Below the pieces are notes generated by a model. That model was not told the DNA's origin and ran no database searches. It worked only from the letters and a program-made list of their open reading frames with translations. A stretch of 64,000 nucleotides of DNA, taken from contig NZ_PYFW01000008.1 of the NCBI RefSeq assembly GCF_003020125.1, positions 186,001 to 250,000 of the forward strand, in the 5' to 3' direction. Positions 49,632 to 58,530 of the stretch are shown piece after piece. The first letter of the stretch is position 1. Each line of letters opens with the position of its first letter. Made by a program: the position numbers and the translations under genes. The stretch is from Bradyrhizobium sp. MOS003. GTDB taxonomy: Bacteria > Pseudomonadota > Alphaproteobacteria > Rhizobiales > Xanthobacteraceae.

Positions 49632-50372
49632 TTACGCGGGCGAGCGGAAGCTCAGCAGGCTGCGGGTCTTGTAGTCGTAGAACTTGCCGGTCTCGGTCCA
49701 GTCGGGCGAGCACATCGGCACGATGAATTCGGCGACCTGCTCGGCCGTGTCGAGCGTCGCCGGGTCTTCGCCCGGCATCAGCGTGGCCCGCATGCGGGTG
49801 CGGACCGGGCCCGGGTTGAACAGATTGACGCGCAGCCTGGTGTTCGCAGTCTCCTGCGCCCAGGCGCGGGCCAGCGTCTCCAGCGCGGCCTTGGACGCCG
49901 CATAGGGACTGACATAGGCGGTCGCCTTGTTGGCGGCGCCCGACGTGACGAACACGGCGCGGCCGGCGTCGGACTCCTTCAGCAGCGGCTCCATGCAGCG
50001 GATCAGCTGGAAGTTGGCGGAGACGTTGACGGCCATCACGTCGGTGAAGCTCTTCAGCTCGATATGGCCGATCGGCGAGGACGGGCCGAGCACGCCGGCA
50101 TTGCCGACGAGGATGTCCAGCTTGCCGTAGCGTTCGTGCAGGCCGGCGCCGAGCCGCGCGATGCCGTCGGAATCGGTGAGGTTCAGCGGCACCAGCGTGG
50201 CGCTACCGCCCAGTTTCCGAATCTCGTCGTCGAGCTCCTCAAGCCCTCCTTGCGTGCGCGCGGTGGCAACGATATGCGCGCCGGCTTTCGCCAGCGCGAG
50301 CGCCGTGGCGTAGCCGATGCCGCGCGAGGCGCCGGTGACGAGAGCGATGCGGTCGGCGAGGGGATTTGTCAT
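49632..50372 (-). CDS. Short-chain dehydrogenase/reductase
   Basis: A 246-residue classical SDR. The cofactor motif is VTGASRGIGYATALALAK (TGxxxGxG), with NAG in ILVGNAGVLG. The catalytic triad is in SGAANKATAYVSPYAASKAAL: Ser, then Y-x-x-x-K (YAASK). PGPVRTRM is the usual post-catalytic segment. NAD(P) preference is not clear. It follows purF on the same strand after 182 bases that contain a family A repeat, so separate transcription is likely. Substrate unknown. Confidence 0.93.
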   Translation of the reverse strand: MTNPLADRIALVTGASRGIGYATALALAKAGAHIVATARTQGGLEELDDEIRKLGGSATLVPLNLTDSDGIARLGAGLHERYGKLDILVGNAGVLGPSSPIGHIELKSFTDVMAVNVSANFQLIRCMEPLLKESDAGRAVFVTSGAANKATAYVSPYAASKAALETLARAWAQETANTRLRVNLFNPGPVRTRMRATLMPGEDPATLDTAEQVAEFIVPMCSPDWTETGKFYDYKTRSLLSFRSPA

Positions 50373-50387
50373 CGTCGAATACTTCCG

Positions 50388-50510
50388 TCATGCCCGGGCT
50401 TGCCCGCCTGCGCGGCCGAAGCCGCTTCGGCGAGGCGAAGGCCCGGGGCATCCACGTTCTTTGCGGCGGGTATTACAGACGTCGATGGCCGGGACAAGCC
50501 CGGCCATGAC
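50388..50510. repeat. Dispersed intergenic palindrome, family A copy 3
   Basis: The left end GTCATGCCCGGGC and the right end CCCGGCCATGAC are inverted. Perfect hairpin: ATGGCCGGG-ACAAG-CCCGGCCAT (50485-50507), the same 9-5-9 layout as copies at 1236 and 14769. The left part also contains CGGGCTTGCCCG and GAAGCCGCTTCGGC hairpins. Confidence 0.75.
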
Positions 50511-50554
50511 GAAAAAGCAGCCCTCTGATGAGCCCCGGGATGACGGCTGCGCCG

Positions 50555-52078
50555 TCAGCTCGCTTCCGCCAGCAGCGACAGCTGCCGCGGCTGCTGCTCG
50601 GTCTGGGTCTGGTCGGTGAGGTGGGTCGGATACGCCCCGGTGAAGCAATGATCCGAGAACTTCGGATTGGCGGGGTCGCGGCCGGGCTCGCCCATGGCGC
50701 GGTACATGCCGTCGATCGACAGGAAAGCGAGCGAGTCCGCGCCGATAATCTCGCGCATCTCCTCCAGCGAATGGGTCGCCGCCAGAAGACCGCCGCGGTC
50801 GGGCAGGTCGATGCCGTAATAGTCGGGATAGAGGATCGGGGGCGAAGCGAGGCGGAAGTGCACTTCCTTGGCACCGGCATCGCGCATCATGCGCACGATC
50901 TTCTTCGAGGTGGTGCCGCGCACCAGCGAGTCGTCGATCAGGATGATGCGCTTGCCTTCGATCGCGGCGCGGTTGGCCGAATGCTTCATGCGCACGCCGG
51001 ATTCGCGGATCGCCTGCGTCGGCTGGATGAAGGTGCGGCCGACATAATGGTTGCGGATGATGCCGAGCTCGAACGGCACGCCCGAATGCTGGCTGTAGCC
51101 GACGGCGGCGGGCACGCCGGAATCCGGCACCGGCACCACGACGTCGATCGGCACGTGACTCTCGCGCGCGAGCTGCGCGCCGAAGGCCTTGCGCACCTCG
51201 TAAACCGAGCGGCCGTGGACGATGGAGTCCGGACGGGAGAAGTAGATGTATTCGAAGATGCAGGGCCGCGGCGCGATCCGCGGAAACGGCTTGTGGACGT
51301 CCTGGCCGTTCTCGTCGAACACGACGACTTCGCCCGGCTCGATGTCGCGCACGAAGCGGGCGCCGATGATGTCGAGGGCGCAGGTCTCCGACGTCAGGAT
51401 CGGGCAGCCGTCGAGCTCGCCGAGCACCAGCGGACGGATGCCGCGCGGATCGCGCGCGCCGACCAGCTTCTTGTTGGTCAGCGAGACCAGCGCATAGGCG
51501 CCCTCGATCTCGCGCAGCGCGTCGATATAGCGTTCGATGAAGCGGCTGCGCCTTGAGCGCGCGACCAGGTGCAGGATCACCTCGGTGTCGGTGGTCGACT
51601 GCATCATCGCGCCGCTCTTCACGAGCTCGCGGCGCAGCGTCAGGCCGTTGGTGAGATTGCCGTTGTGGGCGACCGCGAGGCCGCCGGCATTGAGCTCGGC
51701 GAAAAGCGGCTGCACGTTGCGCAGGATGGTGGCGCCGGTGGTGGAGTAGCGGACATGGCCGACGGCCATGTTGCCGGGCAGGCGGTCGATCACCTCGCGG
51801 CGGGAGAAGGTGTCGCCGACGAGGCCGAGGCGGCGTTCGCTGTGAAACCGACTGCCATCGTAAGAGACGATGCCTGCGGCCTCCTGGCCGCGATGCTGAA
51901 GCGCGTGCAGGCCGAGCGCGGTGATGGCGGCGGCGTCAGGGTGACCGTAGATGCCGAAGACGCCGCATTCCTCGCGCAGCGTATCTCCTTCCAGGTCGTC
52001 CTGAACCTCTAGCGCGGCCGGACCCGGGCCGGCGTTTGGATCGAGATCAAATTGGGCGTCCTGGTCAGGGTCTCGCAT
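50555..52078 (-). CDS. purF: Amidophosphoribosyltransferase
   Basis: Catalyses the first step of purine synthesis, making phosphoribosylamine from PRPP and glutamine. 507 residues. The N-terminal nucleophile is Cys38 in REECGVFGIYG, so residues 1-37 are a propeptide, unusually long but of the Bacillus type. The PRPP-binding loop is IILIDDSLVRGTTSKKIV, with VVPVPDSGVPAAVGY before it. C-terminal SDHCFTGAYPTHL and a second cysteine region suggest the iron-sulfur-containing class. It is 28 bases downstream of cvpA, the classic purF partner. Confidence 0.97.
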   Translation of the reverse strand: MRDPDQDAQFDLDPNAGPGPAALEVQDDLEGDTLREECGVFGIYGHPDAAAITALGLHALQHRGQEAAGIVSYDGSRFHSERRLGLVGDTFSRREVIDRLPGNMAVGHVRYSTTGATILRNVQPLFAELNAGGLAVAHNGNLTNGLTLRRELVKSGAMMQSTTDTEVILHLVARSRRSRFIERYIDALREIEGAYALVSLTNKKLVGARDPRGIRPLVLGELDGCPILTSETCALDIIGARFVRDIEPGEVVVFDENGQDVHKPFPRIAPRPCIFEYIYFSRPDSIVHGRSVYEVRKAFGAQLARESHVPIDVVVPVPDSGVPAAVGYSQHSGVPFELGIIRNHYVGRTFIQPTQAIRESGVRMKHSANRAAIEGKRIILIDDSLVRGTTSKKIVRMMRDAGAKEVHFRLASPPILYPDYYGIDLPDRGGLLAATHSLEEMREIIGADSLAFLSIDGMYRAMGEPGRDPANPKFSDHCFTGAYPTHLTDQTQTEQQPRQLSLLAEAS

Positions 52079-52106
52079 CTCGTCCGCGCCTCTCTTTGGG
52101 GCTAAA

Positions 52107-52736
52107 TCAACGCGCCGCAGGTTTCTCGATCAGCTTTTTCAGGCCGTCACGAGCAGGTTTACTGTATCCATCGCCACTGCCCGAAGGCTGCTGCTCGGAT
52201 TCAGCTTGATCATCATCTGGTTTGTTTTTCTTGAATCTCTTCAAGATGGTGTTCTCGGGGTCGTCAGGCAAGAGCGCCATCAGCCAATCTCCGGTTCCCT
52301 GCAGCACCACGCGGGATTTGGCCCCCGTGACCCAGTCCGGGCGCTGCTTGTCCGGAACCAGCCAGGTGAAGAACAGGAAGGCGACCACGACGATCAAAAG
52401 CCCGCGAGCGAGCCCAAACAGGAAGCCGAGGGTCCGGTCCAGGGCGCCGATTCTGGAATCCAGGATCATGTCCGAGATCCGGACCGTGATCACGGAGACC
52501 ACGACCAGGGTGCCCACGAACACACCGGCGACGACGACGACGCTCGCCACGGTGTCGTTGTTGAAATAGCTCTTGGCGGTCGGGAGCAGCTTCGAGAAGG
52601 AGTACAGCGTCACGATCGCCGCCGCGCCCCAGGCCGCGATCGACAGGATTTCGCGCATGAAGCCACGAACCATGGCGAGCAGGCCCGAGATCAGCATCAC
52701 ACCGAGCAGGATCAGGTCGAGGATGGTTACTGGCAT
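52107..52736 (-). CDS. cvpA: CvpA-family membrane protein
   Basis: A 209-residue protein with four membrane helices. The start MPVTILDLILLGVMLISGLLAMVRGFMREILSIAAWGAAAIVTLYSF and the RIGALDRTLGFLFGLARGLLIV segment are typical CvpA (colicin V production). Its role is envelope-related. The C-terminal tail is hydrophilic and glutamine-rich. It lies just upstream of purF, the same order as in Escherichia coli, and 168 bases downstream of radA. Confidence 0.94.
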   Translation of the reverse strand: MPVTILDLILLGVMLISGLLAMVRGFMREILSIAAWGAAAIVTLYSFSKLLPTAKSYFNNDTVASVVVVAGVFVGTLVVVSVITVRISDMILDSRIGALDRTLGFLFGLARGLLIVVVAFLFFTWLVPDKQRPDWVTGAKSRVVLQGTGDWLMALLPDDPENTILKRFKKNKPDDDQAESEQQPSGSGDGYSKPARDGLKKLIEKPAAR

Positions 52737-52904
52737 CGGCTGGTCTGGTCCGCTCGTACGTCGAAGGTGCTCTAACCGAATCGGTGTTTGGCCGCTGCCC
52801 TAAAAGAGGGGCAGACGGCGTTCCCGGCAAGGCCGCAACCACGCAATCCCATGCTGCTTTTGTGACGGCTGTATAGCGGCGGGGGCGGGGGACGTCACCA
52901 CCAG

Positions 52905-54353
52905 CTAACCCTCTCCGCGGCGGAATCTTGCCGGTGTGGCATTTTTCTCTGCCTGCGGGTTCTGTTCGCCGCGGCGGGAGCCTCGGGCGGCGATCTCGGC
53001 GACCAGCGTCGTCAGGCTGTTGACCGTGTTCAGGGACAGTCCGGCGTCGCCACCGGCATCACCGCCACGGGCCGATTCGGGCAGCACGGCGCGCTTGAAG
53101 CCGAGCTTGGCTGCTTCTTTCAGCCGCGCCGGGGTCTGCGCCACCGGACGAATGACGCCGGAGAGCGAAATCTCGCCGAAATAGACGGCATCCGTGGGTA
53201 ACTGAGCGTTAACCAGCGACGACACCAGCGCAGCCGCGGCCGCCATGTCCGCCGCCGGCTCGTGGATGCGCAGGCCGCCGGCGACGTTCAGATAGACGTC
53301 GTGGCCGGACAGCTTGACCCCGCAATGGGCCTCCAGCACCGCCAGCACCATGGAAAGCCGGCTCTGATCCCAGCCGACCACGGCCCGGCGCGGCGTACCG
53401 AGCGAGGTCGGCGCCACCAGCGCCTGCAACTCGACCAGAACGGGCCGCGTGCCTTCGATGCCCGCGAAGACTGCGGTGCCGGGCGTGCCGAGATCGCGCT
53501 CGGAGAGGAACAGCTCCGAGGGGTTGGTGACTTCGCGCAAGCCCAATCCCGTCATCTCGAACACGCCGATCTCGTCGGTCGGCCCGAAACGGTTCTTCAC
53601 GGCGCGCAGGATACGGAATTGCTGCGAGCCTTCGCCCTCGAACGACAGCACGGCGTCGACCATGTGCTCGACCACGCGGGGGCCGGCGATCTGGCCGTCC
53701 TTGGTGACATGGCCGACCAGGATGATGGCAGCGCCGGTCTTCTTGGCGAAACGGATCAGCGCCTGAGCCGAGGCGCGCACCTGGGTCACCGTGCCCGGCG
53801 CCGATTCCACGGTGTCGGTCCACATCGTCTGGATCGAATCGATCACGATCAGCCGGGGCACCGCGCCCTCGGACAGCGTCGAGACGATGTCCTCGACCGA
53901 GGTTTCGGCGGCGAGCTGCACCGGTGCATCCGAGAGCCCAAGCCGTTCGGCGCGCAGCCGCACCTGGGCGATGGCTTCTTCGCCGGAGATGTAGACGATG
54001 CGATGGCCGGCGCGCGCCATCAGGCTGGTCGCCTGCGTAAGCAGCGTCGATTTGCCGATGCCGGGATCGCCGCCCACCAGCAGCACCGAGCCGCGGACGA
54101 AGCCGCCGCCGGTGACGCGGTCGAGTTCGGTCATGCCTGAGGACAGGCGAGGCGCATCCTGGGTTTTCCCCGACAGGCTCTCCAGCGCAAACGTCCGTCC
54201 CTTGCGCTTGGAGCGGATCGAGACCGGGACGCTGCCGCCGGTGTCCTCCTCGGCGAGCGTATTCCACTCGCCGCAGGATTCGCACTTGCCCTGCCAGCGG
54301 TTATAGGCCGCGCCGCAGTTCTGGCAGACGAAGGAAAGCGTGTTCTTGGCCAT
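52905..54353 (-). CDS. radA: DNA repair protein RadA
   Basis: A 482-residue RecA-like helicase for recombination intermediates. The N-terminal zinc finger is CQNCGAAYNRWQGKCESCGEW. Walker A is GGDPGIGKSTLL, and the RadA-specific motif KNRFG appears in RAVKNRFGPTDEIG. The C-terminal Lon-protease-like domain has DVYLNVAGGLRIHEPAADMAAAAAL. All domains are intact. It heads the radA-cvpA-purF order. The ATG is 180 bases from the divergent binding-protein gene. Confidence 0.97.
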   Translation of the reverse strand: MAKNTLSFVCQNCGAAYNRWQGKCESCGEWNTLAEEDTGGSVPVSIRSKRKGRTFALESLSGKTQDAPRLSSGMTELDRVTGGGFVRGSVLLVGGDPGIGKSTLLTQATSLMARAGHRIVYISGEEAIAQVRLRAERLGLSDAPVQLAAETSVEDIVSTLSEGAVPRLIVIDSIQTMWTDTVESAPGTVTQVRASAQALIRFAKKTGAAIILVGHVTKDGQIAGPRVVEHMVDAVLSFEGEGSQQFRILRAVKNRFGPTDEIGVFEMTGLGLREVTNPSELFLSERDLGTPGTAVFAGIEGTRPVLVELQALVAPTSLGTPRRAVVGWDQSRLSMVLAVLEAHCGVKLSGHDVYLNVAGGLRIHEPAADMAAAAALVSSLVNAQLPTDAVYFGEISLSGVIRPVAQTPARLKEAAKLGFKRAVLPESARGGDAGGDAGLSLNTVNSLTTLVAEIAARGSRRGEQNPQAEKNATPARFRRGEG

Positions 54354-54533
54354 GGGGAACGGGTGAGTCGCGGTTTTCAGGTTGCTGATAGCACGGAATG
54401 ACGGGGCGATATCCCGGTCGGTCGCGCCGGATATACCTTTCGTTAGCCTTATGCCGCCGTAGGGGAGCCGATTTTGCGAAGTGTTAGCTGACGCGGGTCC
54501 ATTTCTGGAACCATAAAGGGGCGGCGGAGAGGC

Positions 54534-55685
54534 ATGACGAAAATCCTGCGCTTATTGCTCGTTGCGGGCGCAGTTTGTGGCGGCCTCGTCGCGTCCGCCT
54601 GCCACAGCCTCGCCAGGTCCCTCGACATCGTCTTCGTCAATCCCGGCAAGACCGGAGAGGTCTATTGGGACATGGTCGCGCAGACCATGCAGGCCGCCGG
54701 CCGCAAGCTCGACGCGCATGTCGAGGTGCTGAACAGCGAGCGCAACTATCGCACCATGCAGGAGCTCGGCTTCGGCGTGCTGGCGCGTCACGACAAGCCC
54801 GATTTCCTCATCCTGTCGAACGAGGAATCCGCCGCCGTCCCGATCGTGGAAGCGGCCGAGGCTGCCGGCGTCAAGACGTTGCTGCTCTCGAACACGCTGA
54901 TCGGCGAGGATGCGGTGCGTCTTGGACCGCCCAGGCAGAAGCTCAAGACCTGGCTCGGCGACATCACGACCGATCTTCAGACCGCGGGCGCACGGATGGC
55001 CAATGCCCTGATCCGAACCGCGCGTGACGAGAAATGGCAGAGCCCGGACGGCAAGATCCACATCCTCGGCATCGGCGGTGACGAGATCACGCCGGCCTCG
55101 ATCGCGCGCAACGCCGGTCTCAAGCTCGCGGTGGATGCCGCGCCTGACGTTGTGGTGGACCGGCTGCTGTTCGCCAACTGGACGCAGTCGGAGGCCGAGA
55201 ACGTCACCGCGAATTATCTGAGCTGGGCCTCGCGCAAGCAAATCCGTCCCGCCGGCATCTGGGCCGGCAACGATCCCATGGCGCTCGGTGCGATCCGCGC
55301 GGTGATGGCCGCCGGCCTCGTGCCTGGCCGCGACATCCAGCTCGTTGGCCTCAACTGGTCGGAGGAGGCGCTGCGCGAGATCAGGGCAGGCCGCCTGCTG
55401 CTGACCGACGGCGGGCATTTCCTGCTCGGCGGCTGGTCGATCGTCCTGTTGCGCGACTATGCCGACGGCTGCGATTTCGCGGCTGTGTCGCCTCGGGTCG
55501 AGGTCAAGACGTCCGCGATCACGCGCCAAAATCTCGGTTCGGTCGGCGACCTCATCAAGACGCGCGCGTTCGACCGGATAGACTTTGCCCGCTTCAGGGC
55601 GAAGGCGGGTCGCTGCGGCCACTATGACTTTTCCCTCGACGCGCTCATTTCGTCCCTGCCGGTTCCCGAAGGCGTTGCCGACTGA
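54534..55685 (+). CDS. Periplasmic sugar-type binding protein paired with a GGDEF-EAL protein
   Basis: A 383-residue type I periplasmic binding protein of the ribose/AI-2 class. The N-terminus has a signal peptide (ILRLLLVAGAVCGGLVASA) followed by SLDIVFVNPGKTGEVYWDMVAQTMQAA. IWAGNDPMALGAIRAVMAAGLVPGRDIQLVGLNWS is the second-domain motif of this class. The stop codon shares its last base with the start of the GGDEF-EAL gene, and no ABC permease adjoins. It probably senses a ligand and signals to that protein; this is inference from coupling. Confidence 0.88.
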   Translation: MTKILRLLLVAGAVCGGLVASACHSLARSLDIVFVNPGKTGEVYWDMVAQTMQAAGRKLDAHVEVLNSERNYRTMQELGFGVLARHDKPDFLILSNEESAAVPIVEAAEAAGVKTLLLSNTLIGEDAVRLGPPRQKLKTWLGDITTDLQTAGARMANALIRTARDEKWQSPDGKIHILGIGGDEITPASIARNAGLKLAVDAAPDVVVDRLLFANWTQSEAENVTANYLSWASRKQIRPAGIWAGNDPMALGAIRAVMAAGLVPGRDIQLVGLNWSEEALREIRAGRLLLTDGGHFLLGGWSIVLLRDYADGCDFAAVSPRVEVKTSAITRQNLGSVGDLIKTRAFDRIDFARFRAKAGRCGHYDFSLDALISSLPVPEGVAD

Positions 55686-57751
55686 TGAGCAAGGATGAGG
55701 CGATGATTGATCCCGAACGCCACGAGCCGGCCGCACCGCGCTTGCGCCCGGTCGTTCGCGCCATGATCTGGGCTACGGTACCCGTGCTGCTGCTGGTGCA
55801 ATTGCTCGCCTCGACCGGCATGGAGGCTTCGAGCTTCTGGTCCCAGATCAGTCAGCTCGACGCCCACATGGCCCGGGTCGCCGAGAGCCGGGCCGAGCTG
55901 ATCGCCGAGCCGCTCTGGAAGATGCGCTACGACCAGGTGACGGGCGTGCTCAACGAGATCATGAACGACGAGACCATCGCGGGAGCAACCGTCTATGACG
56001 ATACGGGCGCAGCGATCGCCCGCGTGGTGGCGCGCTCCGAAGACCATTCGATCGCAGAGATCTCGCGCCCGGTCCATTACAGCAACGGCAACATGGCGGT
56101 TCAGGCCGGCCGTATCGTGATCGCCTATTCCTATGCGGGGCTTTACGCAGGCGCGGGCAGCCGGATGGTGCGCCTGCTGGTCGTCGGCCTGCTCGCGACG
56201 TTCGCGACACTGATCGCGATGCGGATCTCCGCCAACATCTTCATCGGCAGGCCGCTCGCGGCCATGATGTCGGCGATCCAGCGCAGCAAGCAGGACGGCC
56301 GGGCCTATCCGGCGGACGTCAAATCCTCCAACGAATTCGGCCAGCTCGCGCGCGCCTTCAACGCGATGCAGCACACGACATCGGGCGCGCTCGACCGGCT
56401 CGGGCACATGGCCGGGCACGATCCGCTCACGGGACTTCCCAACCGGCGCTCCCTGACCGAGCGGCTGGCCGTGGCGAGCCGCGATGGAGGCAGGCCGGAC
56501 GCGCTGGTCGCGTTCTGCTTCATCGATCTCGACGACTTCAAGGGCATCAACGACACTTTCGGCCACGAGGCCGGCGACAATTTCCTGGTTCATATCGCCG
56601 AGCGCCTTCGCGGCGCTGTCGAAGCGGAGGACTGGGTCGCCCGGCTCGGCGGCGACGAGTTCGTCGTCATCCGTCCCGAGGTCGGTCACGAAAAGGCGGC
56701 GTACGCATTCGCCCAGCAGGTGCTGGACGCCATTTCCGAACCGATCCGGCTCCACGACAAGCAGGTCGTGCCGCGCGCCAGCATCGGCCTTGCCGTGCGC
56801 CGCGCCGACGATCCGGAGCTGTCGCATCTGCCGACGCTGGCCGACATCGCGCTCTATCACGCCAAGAGCAAGGCGCCCGGCACGGTCGCTGTGCTGGACG
56901 AAGCGCTCCAGCGCGATTACCGCCACGACAGGGATCTCGAGCTCGCCATTCCCGCGGGCTTTGCCGAGGGACAATTCGAGGTCTGGTACCAGAGCCAGGT
57001 CGACCTCGAAAGCCACGACGTCGTCGGCCTGGAGGCGCTGATCCGCTGGCGCCATCCCGAACATGGCGTGATCGGTCCCGGCGAATTCCTGCCGTTGATC
57101 GAACGCAGCGGCAACAATGCGCGGCTGACCCGCTACGTACTGACCGATGCCTGCCGGGCCTTGCAACGCCTGGCCGCGGCCGGCCGGCCGCAGATCCGGA
57201 TCGCGATCAATCTGCCGCCGTCCGAGCTTGCCGACCACTCGCTCGCCGCCGAGCTGCGTGCGACCTGCGCGCGCTTCGACGTTGCCGCCAGCTCGCTCGA
57301 GCTCGAGATCACCGAGGGATCGCTGATCAACAACATCGCCAGCGCCACCGAGACGCTGCATCGCCTGCGCCGCCTGGGTGCCACCATCGCGCTCGACGAT
57401 TTCGGCACCGGCTACAGCTCGCTCGCTCATCTCAGGCGCTTCCCGCTCGACAAGGTCAAGATCGACAAGGCCTTCATCAGCGAGATTCCCAATAGCGCAG
57501 AAGACAAGGCGATCGTCGGCGTGATCGCATCGCTCGCCGGCACGCTGGGGCTCACTTTGGTCGCCGAAGGCATCGAGCGGCCCGGGCAGGCGGCGGCCAT
57601 GCGCGAGATGGGCGTGAGGTTCGGACAGGGCTATCTCTACCAGCGGCCGCAGCCGCTCGACGCCTTGCTGGAATGGCTCGAGAAGCGGCCGAGGGCCGAG
57701 AGCTGCATCGTCACCGACAGCCCGTCGATCGCGCCCGAATTCGCCGCCTGA
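55685..57751 (+). CDS. Membrane HAMP-GGDEF-EAL protein (c-di-GMP synthesis/degradation)
   Basis: A 688-residue inner-membrane protein. Helix 1 is about 26-44 and helix 2 about 163-185; the 118 residues between them are periplasmic. A HAMP linker (about 185-235) leads to the GGDEF domain, with the intact active site RLGGDEFVVIR at 322-326. The EAL domain follows, with EAL at 450-452, DDFGTGYSS and VAEGIE intact. The inhibitory RxxD site is absent (EAED in its place). Both activities are possible. The upstream overlapping gene encodes a periplasmic binding protein, likely its ligand sensor. Confidence 0.94.
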   Translation: MSKDEAMIDPERHEPAAPRLRPVVRAMIWATVPVLLLVQLLASTGMEASSFWSQISQLDAHMARVAESRAELIAEPLWKMRYDQVTGVLNEIMNDETIAGATVYDDTGAAIARVVARSEDHSIAEISRPVHYSNGNMAVQAGRIVIAYSYAGLYAGAGSRMVRLLVVGLLATFATLIAMRISANIFIGRPLAAMMSAIQRSKQDGRAYPADVKSSNEFGQLARAFNAMQHTTSGALDRLGHMAGHDPLTGLPNRRSLTERLAVASRDGGRPDALVAFCFIDLDDFKGINDTFGHEAGDNFLVHIAERLRGAVEAEDWVARLGGDEFVVIRPEVGHEKAAYAFAQQVLDAISEPIRLHDKQVVPRASIGLAVRRADDPELSHLPTLADIALYHAKSKAPGTVAVLDEALQRDYRHDRDLELAIPAGFAEGQFEVWYQSQVDLESHDVVGLEALIRWRHPEHGVIGPGEFLPLIERSGNNARLTRYVLTDACRALQRLAAAGRPQIRIAINLPPSELADHSLAAELRATCARFDVAASSLELEITEGSLINNIASATETLHRLRRLGATIALDDFGTGYSSLAHLRRFPLDKVKIDKAFISEIPNSAEDKAIVGVIASLAGTLGLTLVAEGIERPGQAAAMREMGVRFGQGYLYQRPQPLDALLEWLEKRPRAESCIVTDSPSIAPEFAA

Positions 57752-57761
57752 GCGCAGGCGA

Positions 57762-58487
57762 TTACGGCTGCGTCGCGTTCCAGAGCATCGAGAGACCGGC
57801 TGCGATCATGATCGCGTCCATCACCAGGCGGAACATGTCCGGCTTGAGGTGCAGCACGAAGCGTTTTGCGATGAACGCGCCCGACATCAGCGAGGAGCCC
57901 GCGATCAGGCCCTTCATGAAGACATCGCCGGTCAGCGCGCCGAAGCGCTCGAAGGTCACGGATTTCGCGAAGTAGAGGCCGAGCGAGCTCGCGGCCTCGG
58001 TCGCAAGGAAAGCACCCCTGGACAGGCCGTAGAACAGAAACAGCGGCACGCTGAGAGGGCCGGTGGAGACCACGATGCCGGTGAGATAGCCGATCACGGC
58101 GCCGCCGATCGCCAGATGCCAGAGATTGGCCTTGAGGTCGTGCCGCGCCAGCCAGTGCCGCACCGGCACCATCGCAATCAGGAAGACGCCGATGGCGAGA
58201 TCGACGGCGTGCGAGGGCAGGGCCAGCAGCGTCCGGGCGCCGAGCACGGCGGCCGGAATGCCCGTGACCGAATAGGCCGCGCAGGCCCGCCAGTCGACCT
58301 CGCGCCACCAGGCCAGGATGCGCGAGAAGTTCGCCATCACGGACGCGACCGCCATGATCGGCACCGCTTCCTTCGGCCCATAGGCATAGACCAGCACCGG
58401 CATCAGCATGATCGACGAACCGGTGCCGACGATGCCTGAGATGGTGCCGGCAATGAGGCCGACGGCGAGGACGAACAGAAAGGCCAC
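57762..58487 (-). CDS. TauE/SafE-family anion exporter
   Basis: A 241-residue membrane protein with about eight helices. FVLAVGLIAGTISGIVGTGSSIMLMPVLVYAYGPKEAVPIMAVASVMANFSRILAWW is the family start; the second repeat carries LTGIVVSTGPLSVPLFLFYGLSRGAFLATEAASSLGLY. Members export sulfite, sulfoacetate or related organosulfur anions. It lies ten bases from the convergent GGDEF-EAL stop and 43 bases downstream of the ribokinase gene, so it may be the last gene of that operon. Substrate unknown. Confidence 0.9.
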   Translation of the reverse strand: MAFLFVLAVGLIAGTISGIVGTGSSIMLMPVLVYAYGPKEAVPIMAVASVMANFSRILAWWREVDWRACAAYSVTGIPAAVLGARTLLALPSHAVDLAIGVFLIAMVPVRHWLARHDLKANLWHLAIGGAVIGYLTGIVVSTGPLSVPLFLFYGLSRGAFLATEAASSLGLYFAKSVTFERFGALTGDVFMKGLIAGSSLMSGAFIAKRFVLHLKPDMFRLVMDAIMIAAGLSMLWNATQP

Positions 58488-58530
58488 GTGCAGGGCTCCA
58501 GGAATCGGAGCACTTTAGCCGGACATGGCG

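Noticed and set aside
55622..57430. 602-codon minus-strand frame over the GGDEF-EAL gene.
   Set aside because: Shadow of a gene with intact catalytic motifs; no domain is visible in the antisense product.
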